Numbered from the stretch's first letter, positions 26,496-33,170 are shown. The stretch is 64,000 bases of DNA from Paenibacillus piscarius (GCF_022234545.1 NZ_JAIEUI010000002.1:124001-188000); one strand, 5' to 3'. Program-made: numbers and translations. Notes: generated by a model from the letters alone, not told the origin.

Positions 26496-26762
26496 TCAAG
26501 ACTTATGAATTGCCCCAAGTGCCCGGTGCTCATCCTCTTTGCGCACGAACACGTCATGCTGTAGCGTAATCTTACCGCCGAAGTTAGCCCGCTGGGTTAC
26601 CGCCTTCATTCCGCCGTTAATCCGCGAACGGTGCGGGATGCCTGCTTCCGCCAGGCGGCTTTTGACCCTGAAATATTGGCTCTGGTCGAAAGTCGTATAT
26701 ACCAAGCTCCGTTCCCGCGGGACAAAAAAGTGCCAGATGCCTCTCATCCAGCCCATCTGCAT
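26496..26762 (-). CDS. Small hypothetical protein, DUF2007-like
   Basis: This 88-residue protein begins MQMGWMRGIWHFFVPRERSLVYTTFDQSQYFRVKSRLAEAGI and ends HDVFVRKEDEHRALGAIHKS. The pattern of a beta strand (LVYTTFD), a helix (YFRVKSRLAEAGI) and a late VFVRKEDEHRA strand-helix resembles the DUF2007 signal-transducing-like fold, which is a resemblance by eye only. Ribosome binding site AGAGGAGGGG lies just upstream. It lies 15 bp after the DinB gene. Confidence 0.55.
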   Translation of the reverse strand: MQMGWMRGIWHFFVPRERSLVYTTFDQSQYFRVKSRLAEAGIPHRSRINGGMKAVTQRANFGGKITLQHDVFVRKEDEHRALGAIHKS

Positions 26763-26777
26763 CCCCTCCTCTTATGT

Positions 26778-27296
26778 TTAGTTCAGATACCGCTCCTGAA
26801 GAATCCGCTGATGATGCAGCTCATGTCCGATAATCACGCAGAGCTGCGACCGCACTGACATGGCAACGCCGCCGAAGTTCCCTTTACGGGTATACGCTTC
26901 TTTCGGCAGGCTATCCACCAGCGCAAGAGTGGATTCCCTGACGATCCGGTAATGTGTAATCATCTCCTGCAGCGTGAAGCGGTCGAAGCTGCCGGCAGCC
27001 ACATAGTCATTCTGTTCATAGCCTGGCAGTGGCGCTTGTTCTCCCCGGGTGAAGCAGAGCAGGCGGTATGACATAATGCGGTCATTATCCGTGAGGTGCC
27101 CGATGATCTCCTTGATGCTCCATTTGCCGGGGGCGTAGCGGTACGCTCCTTGCTCTTCGGTAAGCCCGTTGAACAGCTCCAGCATCGCCTGGGTCTGCTC
27201 GCGCAGCATCACCCTCATCTCGCCTTCCGGCGGCACCAGTTTGACATAAGTCCACTGAAATTCATTATACTCTTCCCTCGATGGACGCTGATTCAT
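26778..27296 (-). CDS. DinB family protein
   Basis: This 172-residue protein belongs to the DinB/YfiT-like four-helix-bundle superfamily. Three metal-ligand histidines are recognisable in WSIKEIIGHLTDNDR and VIIGHELHHQRILQERY. Members include bacillithiol-dependent S-transferases and uncharacterised stress-induced hydrolases; the specific reaction is not evident. The start MNQRPSREEY follows GAGGGG; the frame extends eight codons further without a ribosome binding site. It is the promoter-proximal gene of a three-gene minus-strand group, divergent from the agr-like locus. Confidence 0.82.
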   Translation of the reverse strand: MNQRPSREEYNEFQWTYVKLVPPEGEMRVMLREQTQAMLELFNGLTEEQGAYRYAPGKWSIKEIIGHLTDNDRIMSYRLLCFTRGEQAPLPGYEQNDYVAAGSFDRFTLQEMITHYRIVRESTLALVDSLPKEAYTRKGNFGGVAMSVRSQLCVIIGHELHHQRILQERYLN

Positions 27297-27357
27297 GGTA
27301 AAAACCCCTCTCTCATACATTTTTCAAGAAAAATTTGCCGGATTGTGTCAAAACCTG

Positions 27358-27386
27358 TTGTTGGAACTTATCCTATTATGTATAAT
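27358..27386 (+). promoter_or_regulatory. Sigma-A-like promoter of the agr-like locus
   Basis: TTGTTG (27358-27363) and a consensus TATAAT (27381-27386) are separated by 17 bp, 47 bp upstream of the first gene. It is the best promoter match in the accessory segment. Confidence 0.65.
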
Positions 27387-27433
27387 ATCACCAGGATTAC
27401 AGATTTGTTAATCGATTCTTCGGGAGTGTACGC

Positions 27434-28099
27434 ATGTTGGATTTTGTGCTGTATATGGCGTTTTCCATTCTGGAAACATCGGCAATGTTTTATTTAGCTT
27501 TCAAAGTTTTTAAGATTGACGTATATCCCACAGAAATAGTGTTCGCTGGCACGATTATGGCGTTTGTATCTTACGTCCTACGCAACGATTATAATATGGT
27601 ACTAACAGACGTATTCGTTCAATATCTGTTAACCTTCTTCTTTTTTTGGCTTTTATTCAAGATCCATATATTCTATGCTGCGATAATGACTGGTTTGGCC
27701 TATTTATCGTATATGCTCATTCAATCCACATGTTATTTTATAATAAATTCAACATTTTTATATTCAGTTAGGCCTCCATTTATGGTATTAAGCGTTTATG
27801 TTCTACAATCGATTTCTGTTCTTATAACTTGCTCTATCGGTTTTTATATTGGTAAAACTAGAAAAGGTTTTGATTTTGTTCCTGATAAGCAAAACTTTAA
27901 AATCAAGATAGCACATCGTGAAATCAAAATTTTCCTTTTAAGCGCACCCTCCATATTATTTGTAATACTAATGATGATTTTAACACAAAAATACTCTCAA
28001 TTTTTCTTCCTGATACCTGTAATAAATGCTATTCTCCTGTATGCATACCTATATCTTTCATACAAAAAGGATCGAACCCAAAATGAATTCATTAGCTAA
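27434..28099 (+). CDS. Agr-locus membrane protein resembling an AgrC sensor domain without kinase
   Basis: This 221-residue protein is almost wholly membrane-embedded with about six helices (LDFVLYMAFSILETSAMFYLAFKVF, then TEIVFAGTIMAFVSYVL and others), and ends in a short hydrophilic tail YLSYKKDRTQNEFIS. Size, topology and position before agrB resemble the sensor domain of AgrC, but the dimerisation/phosphoacceptor helix and ATP-binding domain are absent: the frame stops and overlaps agrB by 17 bases with no downstream kinase remnant. It may be a kinase-less receptor, an immunity protein or a peptide-handling partner. The AT content is higher than in flanking genes. Confidence 0.65.
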   Translation: MLDFVLYMAFSILETSAMFYLAFKVFKIDVYPTEIVFAGTIMAFVSYVLRNDYNMVLTDVFVQYLLTFFFFWLLFKIHIFYAAIMTGLAYLSYMLIQSTCYFIINSTFLYSVRPPFMVLSVYVLQSISVLITCSIGFYIGKTRKGFDFVPDKQNFKIKIAHREIKIFLLSAPSILFVILMMILTQKYSQFFFLIPVINAILLYAYLYLSYKKDRTQNEFIS

Positions 28100-28607
28100 C
28101 AGAATCGCCGTCAGTATCAAAGAGGCAAACCCTGAAGAGACTCATTCTGTTGAAGTTATGGAATACTCCTTGGGCATTATATTGAATACACTCTTAATTA
28201 TAGTATGTACTGCCATCATTGGTTTATTTCTGGGCCATTTTGCAGAATGTACGGCCTTTCTTTTTTGCTTCTGCATCCTGCGCCTCAGTTCCGGCGGCTT
28301 TCATCTGAAAACAGCCTTGGCATGTAACATAGTCACAACCTTATTAAGTACTATTTTGCCCACATTCGTTACTTTATCGACTTCAGCACTCTGGATTGCT
28401 AATATACTTAGTTTGATCATAATCATTACTTTCGCTCCAAACCCAGACAAGAATGCGAGAATCCCTGCTTCGATATATCCTTTATTGAAGTTGGTTTCTA
28501 TAGCAATTGTGTTATCCAATTTCTTTCTGCACTCAGCTGTGATCGGATTGGCATTTCTGATCCAATCCTTAACAGTCATCCCTTGGACAAGGAGGAGAAC
28601 TCAGTGA
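28083..28607 (+). CDS. agrB: AgrB-like autoinducer-peptide protease
   Basis: This 174-residue membrane protein matches the AgrB family, the endopeptidase that trims and cyclises the AgrD pro-peptide. The conserved core LRLSSGGFHLKTALAC gives catalytic His74 and Cys81, with the same seven-residue spacing as His77/Cys84 in Staphylococcus aureus AgrB. Several hydrophobic helices follow. The ATG lies inside the previous gene's 3' end, with AAGGA eleven bases upstream. The stop codon overlaps the GTG of the pro-peptide gene, so all are translationally coupled. Confidence 0.88.
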   Translation: MNSLANRIAVSIKEANPEETHSVEVMEYSLGIILNTLLIIVCTAIIGLFLGHFAECTAFLFCFCILRLSSGGFHLKTALACNIVTTLLSTILPTFVTLSTSALWIANILSLIIIITFAPNPDKNARIPASIYPLLKLVSIAIVLSNFFLHSAVIGLAFLIQSLTVIPWTRRRTQ

Positions 28608-28723
28608 AAAGAGTACTAGCAAAACAGGCTTCTGCCGTTCTTGCCGGATCTGCCCGCTTCTTTGTTTCAATTATGAAGCCGATGATTCACAGCCCACAAG
28701 CGCCAAAAGAATTACGCAAGTAA
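28604..28723 (+). CDS. agrD: AgrD-like autoinducer pro-peptide, lacking cysteine
   Basis: This 39-residue peptide starts at a GTG overlapping the agrB stop, behind AAGGAGG. It reads MKRVLAKQASAVLAGSARFF then VSIMKPMIHSPQAPKELRK. An amphipathic basic N-terminal helix and a proline-rich PQAPKELRK tail match AgrD pro-peptides (the tail resembles the PxxPKxL tail of clostridial AgrD). There is no Cys. Ser22 or Ser30 are the only nucleophiles near the expected macrocycle, so a lactone ring or a linear peptide is possible. A 120-bp gene like this is below common annotation cut-offs. Confidence 0.8.
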   Translation: MKRVLAKQASAVLAGSARFFVSIMKPMIHSPQAPKELRK

Positions 28724-28744
28724 TTACACAAGGATGGGGAATAC

Positions 28745-29083
28745 ATGCGTGTCTTACTAAACGACGGCTCATCCCGCTGTATTACGGATGAGGAAATATT
28801 GTATTTCTCAAACTACAAGAATACAATATTCGTCCATACGAAAGAAGGCGAATTTGTTCTCCCCACCACTCTTTCCGATTTGTATGCAGCATACGGGAGC
28901 TCAGGCTTTGAACGTCTTGACCGCAGCAATGTAGTGAACATTGGCAATATTGACGGTTATGATCCGGAACGGAAGATTGTTCTGTTCAATCAAGGGGAAC
29001 AATTTGCAACGGTATCTGAATCCAATGAACCACGTGTCCGAAGATTTCTGGCCTCACGGAAGAATGAAACTCCATCATCCTAG
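28745..29083 (+). CDS. Stand-alone LytTR-type DNA-binding protein
   Basis: This 112-residue protein resembles the LytTR DNA-binding domain found at the C-terminus of AgrA and ComE: EEILYFSNYKNTIFVHTKEGEFVLPTTLSDLYAAYGSSGFERLDRSNVVNIGNIDGY, with the characteristic beta-strand order and the F-x-R-x-xRSNVVNI segment. No receiver domain precedes it. It lies 21 bp after agrD and before a strong terminator, so it is the last gene of the locus. It is probably the transcriptional output; how the signal reaches it without a phosphorylatable domain is unknown. Confidence 0.78.
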   Translation: MRVLLNDGSSRCITDEEILYFSNYKNTIFVHTKEGEFVLPTTLSDLYAAYGSSGFERLDRSNVVNIGNIDGYDPERKIVLFNQGEQFATVSESNEPRVRRFLASRKNETPSS

Positions 29084-29088
29084 GATCA

Positions 29089-29131
29089 TAGAAATATCCC
29101 GGCGCCTATCGGCCCGGGATATTTCTATTTT
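29089..29131 (+). terminator. Terminator of the agr-like locus
   Basis: GAAATATCCCGG and CCGGGATATTTC form a perfect 12-bp stem around an 11-base loop, followed by TATTTTT, just after the LytTR gene. Confidence 0.9.
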
Positions 29132-29308
29132 TCAGCAGAAACAAACTGACTAATAATCATTACATAACATCCAACTTATGTCAATAAAAATTCAGAGGGC
29201 GAATACCAGCAGACGGATTAAATTCCAGATGGTACCATTTACATAGACGATTATCCCTAGGGCACTTGAATCTGCTCTATCCATTTTACCCCTGATGGAG
29301 GAATCTCT

Positions 29309-29491
29309 ATGGAAACCTACTTTCATCCTTCTTCGCGCCCTTCTACACTTGAATTATTGTCGGATGAACAATTAATCAGTATTTATGAATTGGCGCTGGA
29401 AGCCAAGGCTTCACCCGATTTTATTCAGATCATCAGGAATGTCCTTACCGTGAGGAACTTATCAGACACAGACTACCATTATGATGCCTGA
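29309..29491 (+). CDS. sda: Sporulation histidine kinase inhibitor Sda
   Basis: This 60-residue protein carries the helical hairpin of Sda, LELLSDEQLISIYELALEAKASPDFIQIIRNVLTVRNL. The B. subtilis counterpart binds the dimerisation helices of KinA and blocks the phosphorelay to Spo0A when DNA replication is perturbed. The N-terminus is about 12 residues longer than the minimal Sda core and the tail SDTDYHYDA is extra. GGAGG seven bases upstream of the ATG fixes the start. Its proximity to spo0A (about 3.7 kb) is notable because Sda controls that regulator. Confidence 0.85.
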   Translation: METYFHPSSRPSTLELLSDEQLISIYELALEAKASPDFIQIIRNVLTVRNLSDTDYHYDA

Positions 29492-29664
29492 GCAGCGGGC
29501 CCCTTCTTTTTAGCGCGTTTTAGTACATTGAACCGGTGACCGGGGCAATGTACTTTTTTTTCGTGTCTTCCAAAAAGATTATAACCAGCCGTCCAGACGG
29601 CAATAAGCCATCCTCTACATCATATGCGAGGATGGCTTTTCCCTGCGGGTTCACATAGCAAGGT

Positions 29665-29973
29665 TTATTCCACAATTTCGGTCTTGAACACATTCTCCAG
29701 CTTGCCGCCAAGCCGCTTCTTCAGCGGAACCTTGATATCGCGTCCCAGCTCCTTGAAGAAGGTGTCAGCATCGCATTTCACATTCTGGGCAATCGCCACA
29801 ACCGCCCCGTCCCCTACGATGTTCTGATTGACTTCATGCGGAATATCCACTTCGATATCGTACTTTTTGGTCAGCGTCTTGATGTATCGTGCAAAAATCT
29901 CCAGCAGCTCGTCATTGTTGAAATTCTCGATGGCAGCTTTTCCTTTGCTGGTGAACTTCATATTAATTCTCAT
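29665..29973 (-). CDS. Hypothetical protein
   Basis: This 102-residue soluble protein is not recognised. It begins MRINMKFTSKGKAAIENFNNDELLEIFARYIKTL and has a mixed alpha/beta pattern with VDIPHEVNQNIVGDGAVVAIAQNVKCDADTFFKELG. GGGGATACCACCG upstream supports the ATG. There is no signal peptide or membrane segment. It is monocistronic, convergent with sda. Confidence 0.55.
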   Translation of the reverse strand: MRINMKFTSKGKAAIENFNNDELLEIFARYIKTLTKKYDIEVDIPHEVNQNIVGDGAVVAIAQNVKCDADTFFKELGRDIKVPLKKRLGGKLENVFKTEIVE

Positions 29974-30294
29974 CGGTGGTATCCCCTTTTCTGTCTAACC
30001 ATATGTTAGGTTGTTATGGATCAAGATGAATAGATGGCTGCAAGAAAGGGCAACATTATCCATTTCCAAGGGGCTCCGGCGGAACAACCCTCTTCCTTTA
30101 TCATAACACAGGAGATTACATTGTGTTTCAGATTACCTGCGGTTTGTGTAAATTCTTCGCATCCGCTGTAAAGTTCTGGTTCTATTTTACATAAATGTGA
30201 GCCTATCCATTCTGATTTCCTTATTCTCTCATATCCTGTCCATTCTTATCCGATAAACAACATGTAACATAAAACCACATCTGGAGGAATGATC
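29974..30294. other. Intergenic region without recognisable gene
   Basis: This 321-bp divergent region between two small hypothetical genes is AT-rich in its right half. It must hold promoters for both sides, but no box combination is convincing. No repeat array, RNA gene or open frame of interest was seen. Confidence 0.4.
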
Positions 30295-30654
30295 ATGTCT
30301 TACACAATGGAAGTCAATGCAGCCAAAAATCAGGTGGTTGTCAAGGCATATGGCCTTACCGAAAGCGATGTCCCCTCATACATAAACGATTTTGAGAACG
30401 CCCTGAAGCAATTGAAGCCGGGATTCACCGGCGTTACCGATGTCACCGGCTCCCCTACGGTTCTCTCGCCCGAAGTAGCCGCCATGCTCGCCCCCACCGG
30501 TGACCGCGCTGTGGAAGCCGGCGTCGGCGGCTGGGCCTACGTTGCCGACTCTCCCGTCTGGAAAATGCAAATGAAACGCCTCTTCGGCAATTTTGCCGTC
30601 CATTTCCCTACATACGAAGAAGCCGATGCTTATTTGAATAGCTTGTCTAAATAA
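30295..30654 (+). CDS. Small STAS/SpoIIAA-like protein
   Basis: This 119-residue protein reads MSYTMEVNAAKNQVVVKAYGLTESDVPSYINDFENALKQLKPGFTGVTDVTGSPTVLSPEVAAMLAPTGDRAVEAGVGGWAYVADSPVWKMQMKRLFG. The order of strands and helices resembles STAS or SpoIIAA-like (DUF3478-type) domains, but I cannot place it firmly. The ATG at 30295 is seven bases from GGAGG, better than the in-frame ATG at 30289 that abuts it. It is free-standing and followed by a decayed gene tail and a terminator. Confidence 0.55.
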   Translation: MSYTMEVNAAKNQVVVKAYGLTESDVPSYINDFENALKQLKPGFTGVTDVTGSPTVLSPEVAAMLAPTGDRAVEAGVGGWAYVADSPVWKMQMKRLFGNFAVHFPTYEEADAYLNSLSK

Positions 30655-30671
30655 GCAAGGTGGACCCGGGC

Positions 30672-30711
30672 TGAAGGCGAATCTGTTGGCCGAACCAAAC
30701 CCATTAATGCT
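30672..30711 (+). pseudogene. Remnant tail of an Rpn-family gene
   Basis: Bases from about 30672 (GAAGGCGAATCTGTTGGC) match GAAGGAGAGTCTGTTGGC of the Rpn-type pseudogene at 31330-31667. The stretch then jumps to the shared CATTAATGC just before the terminator. About 100 bp in between are missing relative to that copy. It has no coding capacity of its own. Confidence 0.5.
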
Positions 30712-30747
30712 TAAAAGCTGCGTGAGATTTATTCTCCGCAGCTTTTT
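30712..30747 (+). terminator. Terminator, first of two near-identical copies
   Basis: AAAGCTGCG and CGCAGCTTT arms with an inner TGAGA/TTCTC pairing are followed by TTTTTT. The same hairpin with minor loop differences recurs at 31672-31706. Confidence 0.85.
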
Positions 30748-30838
30748 TATGTAAATAATATAATTTTTAACATATAACACTTCTCATCCGATAACGCTCA
30801 TAGTATAGTTTTAGTTGTAAGGGAAGGAGGTGATTCCC

Positions 30839-30994
30839 TTGGAGACATGGCAAAAGCTTTCAGTCATCATTGCTGTACTTTCCTTCATTCGTCTGCTCAT
30901 CAAAGACCTTGCTGAAATTAAGGACAAACGTAAGAAAGTACGCAAAAAGAAAACGTCTAAGACTTCCGCAAAAAGTCGTAGACGCAAGCCCTAG
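30839..30994 (+). CDS. Tiny membrane protein with basic tail (51 residues)
   Basis: A TTG at 30839, five bases after a very strong AAGGAGGTGA, opens METWQKLSVIIAVLSFIRLLI then KDLAEIKDKRKKVRKKKTSKTSAKSRRRKP. One N-terminal membrane helix (residues 6-22) is followed by an extremely Lys/Arg-rich tail. A terminator lies 27 bp after the stop. The layout (strong Shine-Dalgarno, single helix, basic tail, solitary gene) resembles holin-like or type I toxin peptides of Firmicutes, but I could not identify an antisense RNA, so this is a hypothesis. Confidence 0.55.
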   Translation: METWQKLSVIIAVLSFIRLLIKDLAEIKDKRKKVRKKKTSKTSAKSRRRKP

Positions 30995-31019
30995 GCCTCC
31001 ATCAGCCTGATGATATTGA

Positions 31020-31050
31020 ACGGAACGGACACAACACCGTTCCCCTTTTT
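31020..31050 (+). terminator. Terminator after the 51-residue membrane protein
   Basis: GGAACGG (31022-31028) and CCGTTCC (31037-31043) form a 7-bp stem with an 8-base loop followed by CCTTTTT. Confidence 0.75.
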
Positions 31051-31138
31051 CCCTTACAGTTTACATTAACGCATTGCATATAGTCAATATAAAGTGGCAA
31101 TTCATTTAGCCCAATATATTTGAAAGGAAGTATAATTA

Positions 31139-31303
31139 ATGCATAAATCTAAACGTGAAGGCGCTTTGCGTTTATCAATATTCATCATCATGATACCTTT
31201 GATTTTTGTTGTTCAATCCAATCCTTATTATATAGCTATTATCTCATTTGTTGCTCTGTATTCGCTTTTAACAGGTATTTACAGACTCACACGCAAGTCA
31301 TGA
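31139..31303 (+). CDS. Tiny two-helix membrane protein (54 residues)
   Basis: An ATG at 31139 behind AAAGGAAG opens MHKSKREGALRLSIFIIMIPL then IFVVQSNPYYIAIISFVALYSLLTGIYRLTRKS. Two hydrophobic helices are separated by QSNPYY, with positively charged ends on both sides, giving an N-in/C-in topology. I do not recognise the family. It lies between a terminator and a decayed Rpn gene and is AT-rich. Confidence 0.5.
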   Translation: MHKSKREGALRLSIFIIMIPLIFVVQSNPYYIAIISFVALYSLLTGIYRLTRKS

Positions 31304-31329
31304 CCACAGATGAGGCTGCAACACATTCC

Positions 31330-31667
31330 CAATGAGGGCGGTCTGCTCAACTGGTTGCTATTCCTGAAAAGTGAAGATACAACAAACTGGGAGGTGTTTA
31401 AGGGTGAATGAACCCGCTTTGAGTAAAGCGATGACCGTACTGGAATACTTGAGCCAGGATGCAGAAGCACGGCGTATATACGAAATGAGACAAAAAGTTC
31501 TGCACGATGAAGCTTCCATGTTGGAAGGTGCCCGGGCAGAAGGAGAGTCTGTTGGCTTGACCAAAGTTGCCCTGAACATGATCAACAAAGGTATGGATTT
31601 TACGACCATAGCAGAGCTAACGGGGCTTTCCATTGAGCAATTGAGCAAACTCAAACAAACACATTAA
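31330..31667 (+). pseudogene. Decayed Rpn/PD-(D/E)XK transposase-like gene, C-terminal fragment
   Basis: The last roughly 90 residues of an Rpn-family recombination-promoting nuclease are recognisable. NEGGLLNWLLFLKSEDTTNWEVFK is in one frame; the next frame has NEPALSKAMTVLEYLSQDAEARRIYEMRQKVLHDEASMLEGARAEGESVGLTKVALNMINKGMDFTTIAEL, ending TGLSIEQLSKLKQTH. The two frames join through a frameshift near 31405. The N-terminal nuclease domain is missing. The frame could be translated from an ATG at 31371 as a 98-residue stub, but the family expects about 280-300 residues, so it is treated as a pseudogene. Confidence 0.75.
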
Positions 31668-31671
31668 TGCC

Positions 31672-31707
31672 CAAAAGCTGCGTGAGATTCGATCTCCGCA
31701 GCTTTTT
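31672..31707 (+). terminator. Terminator, second copy
   Basis: AAAGCTGCGTGAGA and TCTCCGCAGCTTT arms are followed by TTTTTTAAG. It is near-identical to the hairpin at 30712-30747 and directly abuts the convergent gene on the minus strand. Confidence 0.85.
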
Positions 31708-32288
31708 TAAGTTCGATTACTTTCATTATCTTTTTCTGAATCATAAATTATTTTTCCTGATTCATTAAAAACCTCTATTTTTCTCGGATTATTATCTTTG
31801 GCTTTCCTTTTTCCTTTCTCTTTAGTAATAATAAAAGCAGAAGTGGAACTATTTTCTTTATTAACTTCTTTAAAATTTCCTTCATGAAAATGAATTTTTA
31901 ATTTATACATTTCATTTATTATTTTTTTATCATTAATAAAAACAACAGAATAATAAAGGCCTGCATTTGACCCCATTGTAAAGATCCTATCCGGCATCAT
32001 TCTAACGAATTGCGATTTGCGGTAATCCAATTCACCATCCTTGTTTGAGGCTTCGATTACTCCCACTTCATCTTCACTTTTATAAGGCAAAATCGTAATT
32101 GATGCTCCATCAGCCGTAAGATTTTTAATTCCTAGAATCTCAATCTTTTCTTTCTCTATAATCTCCACAATCTCTTCGTTAGTAACGTGTACATACTCCC
32201 CACTCTTCAAATGTATAGGAAGTATCCAAATTCCTATAACTATCATCATTACAACAATCAACAAGACAGCAGTACCTTTTTTCTTCAA
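31707..32288 (-). CDS. Hypothetical membrane-anchored protein, AT-rich
   Basis: This 193-residue protein starts at a TTG (MKKKGTAVLLIVVMMIVIGIWILPI), giving an N-terminal signal anchor, then an extracytoplasmic domain (GEYVHVTNEEIVEIIEKEKIEILGIKNLTADGASITILPYKSEDEVGVIEAS ... GLYYSVVFINDKKIINEMYKLKI) and a very Lys/Asn-rich tail. The family is not recognised. Base composition is strikingly AT-rich compared with spo0A and other neighbours, which suggests acquisition from elsewhere. GAGGGA seven bases upstream supports the TTG start. Confidence 0.6.
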   Translation of the reverse strand: MKKKGTAVLLIVVMMIVIGIWILPIHLKSGEYVHVTNEEIVEIIEKEKIEILGIKNLTADGASITILPYKSEDEVGVIEASNKDGELDYRKSQFVRMMPDRIFTMGSNAGLYYSVVFINDKKIINEMYKLKIHFHEGNFKEVNKENSSTSAFIITKEKGKRKAKDNNPRKIEVFNESGKIIYDSEKDNESNRT

Positions 32289-32449
32289 TAGGCTTCCCTC
32301 ACATTGTTTTAATAATCTCTATAAACAATCATATAAAATTAAAATAAATTTGTAAACATCTTCCTCTAACAACAATTTGAAATCTAATTTGTCAGAGCAT
32401 AATCACCCTGCGAGTGAAGAATACTGATGCCTTCTCACACTGGCCCAGC

Positions 32450-32627
32450 ATTGTTGTACTTTTTGCAGGATTCCTCTGATAAATGTTACTGGCTACGGTA
32501 CATTGTTGCATCATTTGCATAAATTTTGGTGGTTAGAGTAAGTTAACGCTGGAGTTGTTGCATTTCGTGCATGATTTCAGCACAGGTCGCTCTGACCGGG
32601 CTGCACTGTTGCACATTTAGCAGGATT
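32450..32627. repeat. 52-bp-period palindrome array, TTGCA family (second locus)
   Basis: Four 23-bp elements lie at 32450-32472, 32502-32524, 32554-32576 and 32605-32627, all in the same orientation with centres 52, 52 and 51 bp apart. They carry a conserved GTTG(C/T)A left arm, about five variable bases and a (T)GCA right arm followed by (G/T)(A/G)ATT. The motif is the one at 16251-16429; linker sequences differ. No gene is present between 32289 and 33170. Confidence 0.82.
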
Positions 32628-32645
32628 TTTCTAATACGCAGCGCC

Positions 32646-33030
32646 AAATGTGTTCGGTTTTTCGATTACATTTGCTCCACATGCCTACGCAGCGCCAAAT
32701 GTGATCGGTTTTTCGATTACATTTGCCCACGATGCCCGCGCAGCGCGAAATGTGATCGGTTTTTCGATTACATTTGCTCCACGTGCCTCAGCCGCGCCAA
32801 ATGTGATCGGTTTTTCGATTACATTTGCCCACGATGCCCGAGCCGCGCCAAATGTGATCGGTTTTTCGATTACATTTGCTCCACGGGCCCACGCAGTGCC
32901 AAATGTGATCGGTTTTTCGATTACATTGAGCCCACGGGCCCACGCAGTGCCAAATGTGATCGGTTTTTCGATTACATTTGCTCCACGGGCCCACGCAGTG
33001 CCAAATGTGATCGGTTCCACATACATCCAG
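32646..33030. repeat. 51-bp tandem palindrome array, eight units
   Basis: Units begin at 32646, 32697, 32748, 32799, 32850, 32901, 32952 and 33003, exactly 51 bp apart. Each has arms AAATGTGATCG and CGATTACATTT around GTTTTT, and a 22-23-bp linker (type CTCCACGGGCCCACGCAGTG) that varies among copies. The last unit is truncated after the left arm and TCGGTT. Because 51 is a multiple of three, both strands show spurious open frames of 17-residue repeats. It adjoins the 52-bp array and lies downstream of spo0A. Confidence 0.92.
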
Positions 33031-33041
33031 CCTGTGTCCAG

Positions 33042-33097
33042 TGAAACAAAATACCACTTGCTGCCGGGTACTACGCTCTCCCCTTAGCAAGTGGTAT
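33042..33097 (-). terminator. Terminator-like hairpin downstream of spo0A
   Basis: ATACCACTTGCT (33051-33062) and AGCAAGTGGTAT (33086-33097) are a perfect 12-bp inverted repeat with a 23-base loop. On the minus strand the stem is followed by TTTTGTTT. It is about 75 bp past the spo0A stop codon. Confidence 0.7.
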
Positions 33098-33170
33098 GTA
33101 TTGATAGGCTATGCAGTATTTACGGCCTCAAACCTACTGTATCCCTTCACGTATCCTGATCCTTACCCTT

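Noticed and set aside
28026..28082. Longer AgrB start
   Set aside because: The extra N-terminus overlaps the upstream coding frame and lacks a ribosome binding site; the ATG at 28083 matches AgrB starts.
32646..33030. CRISPR array
   Set aside because: Repeats are palindromic and evenly spaced, but the 22-23-bp linkers are similar to one another, repeats vary, and no cas genes are present.
32571..33087. Repeat-protein genes with 17-residue repeats on both strands
   Set aside because: The 51-bp unit is divisible by three and lacks stops, so open frames arise in several frames; none has a ribosome binding site or plausible protein.
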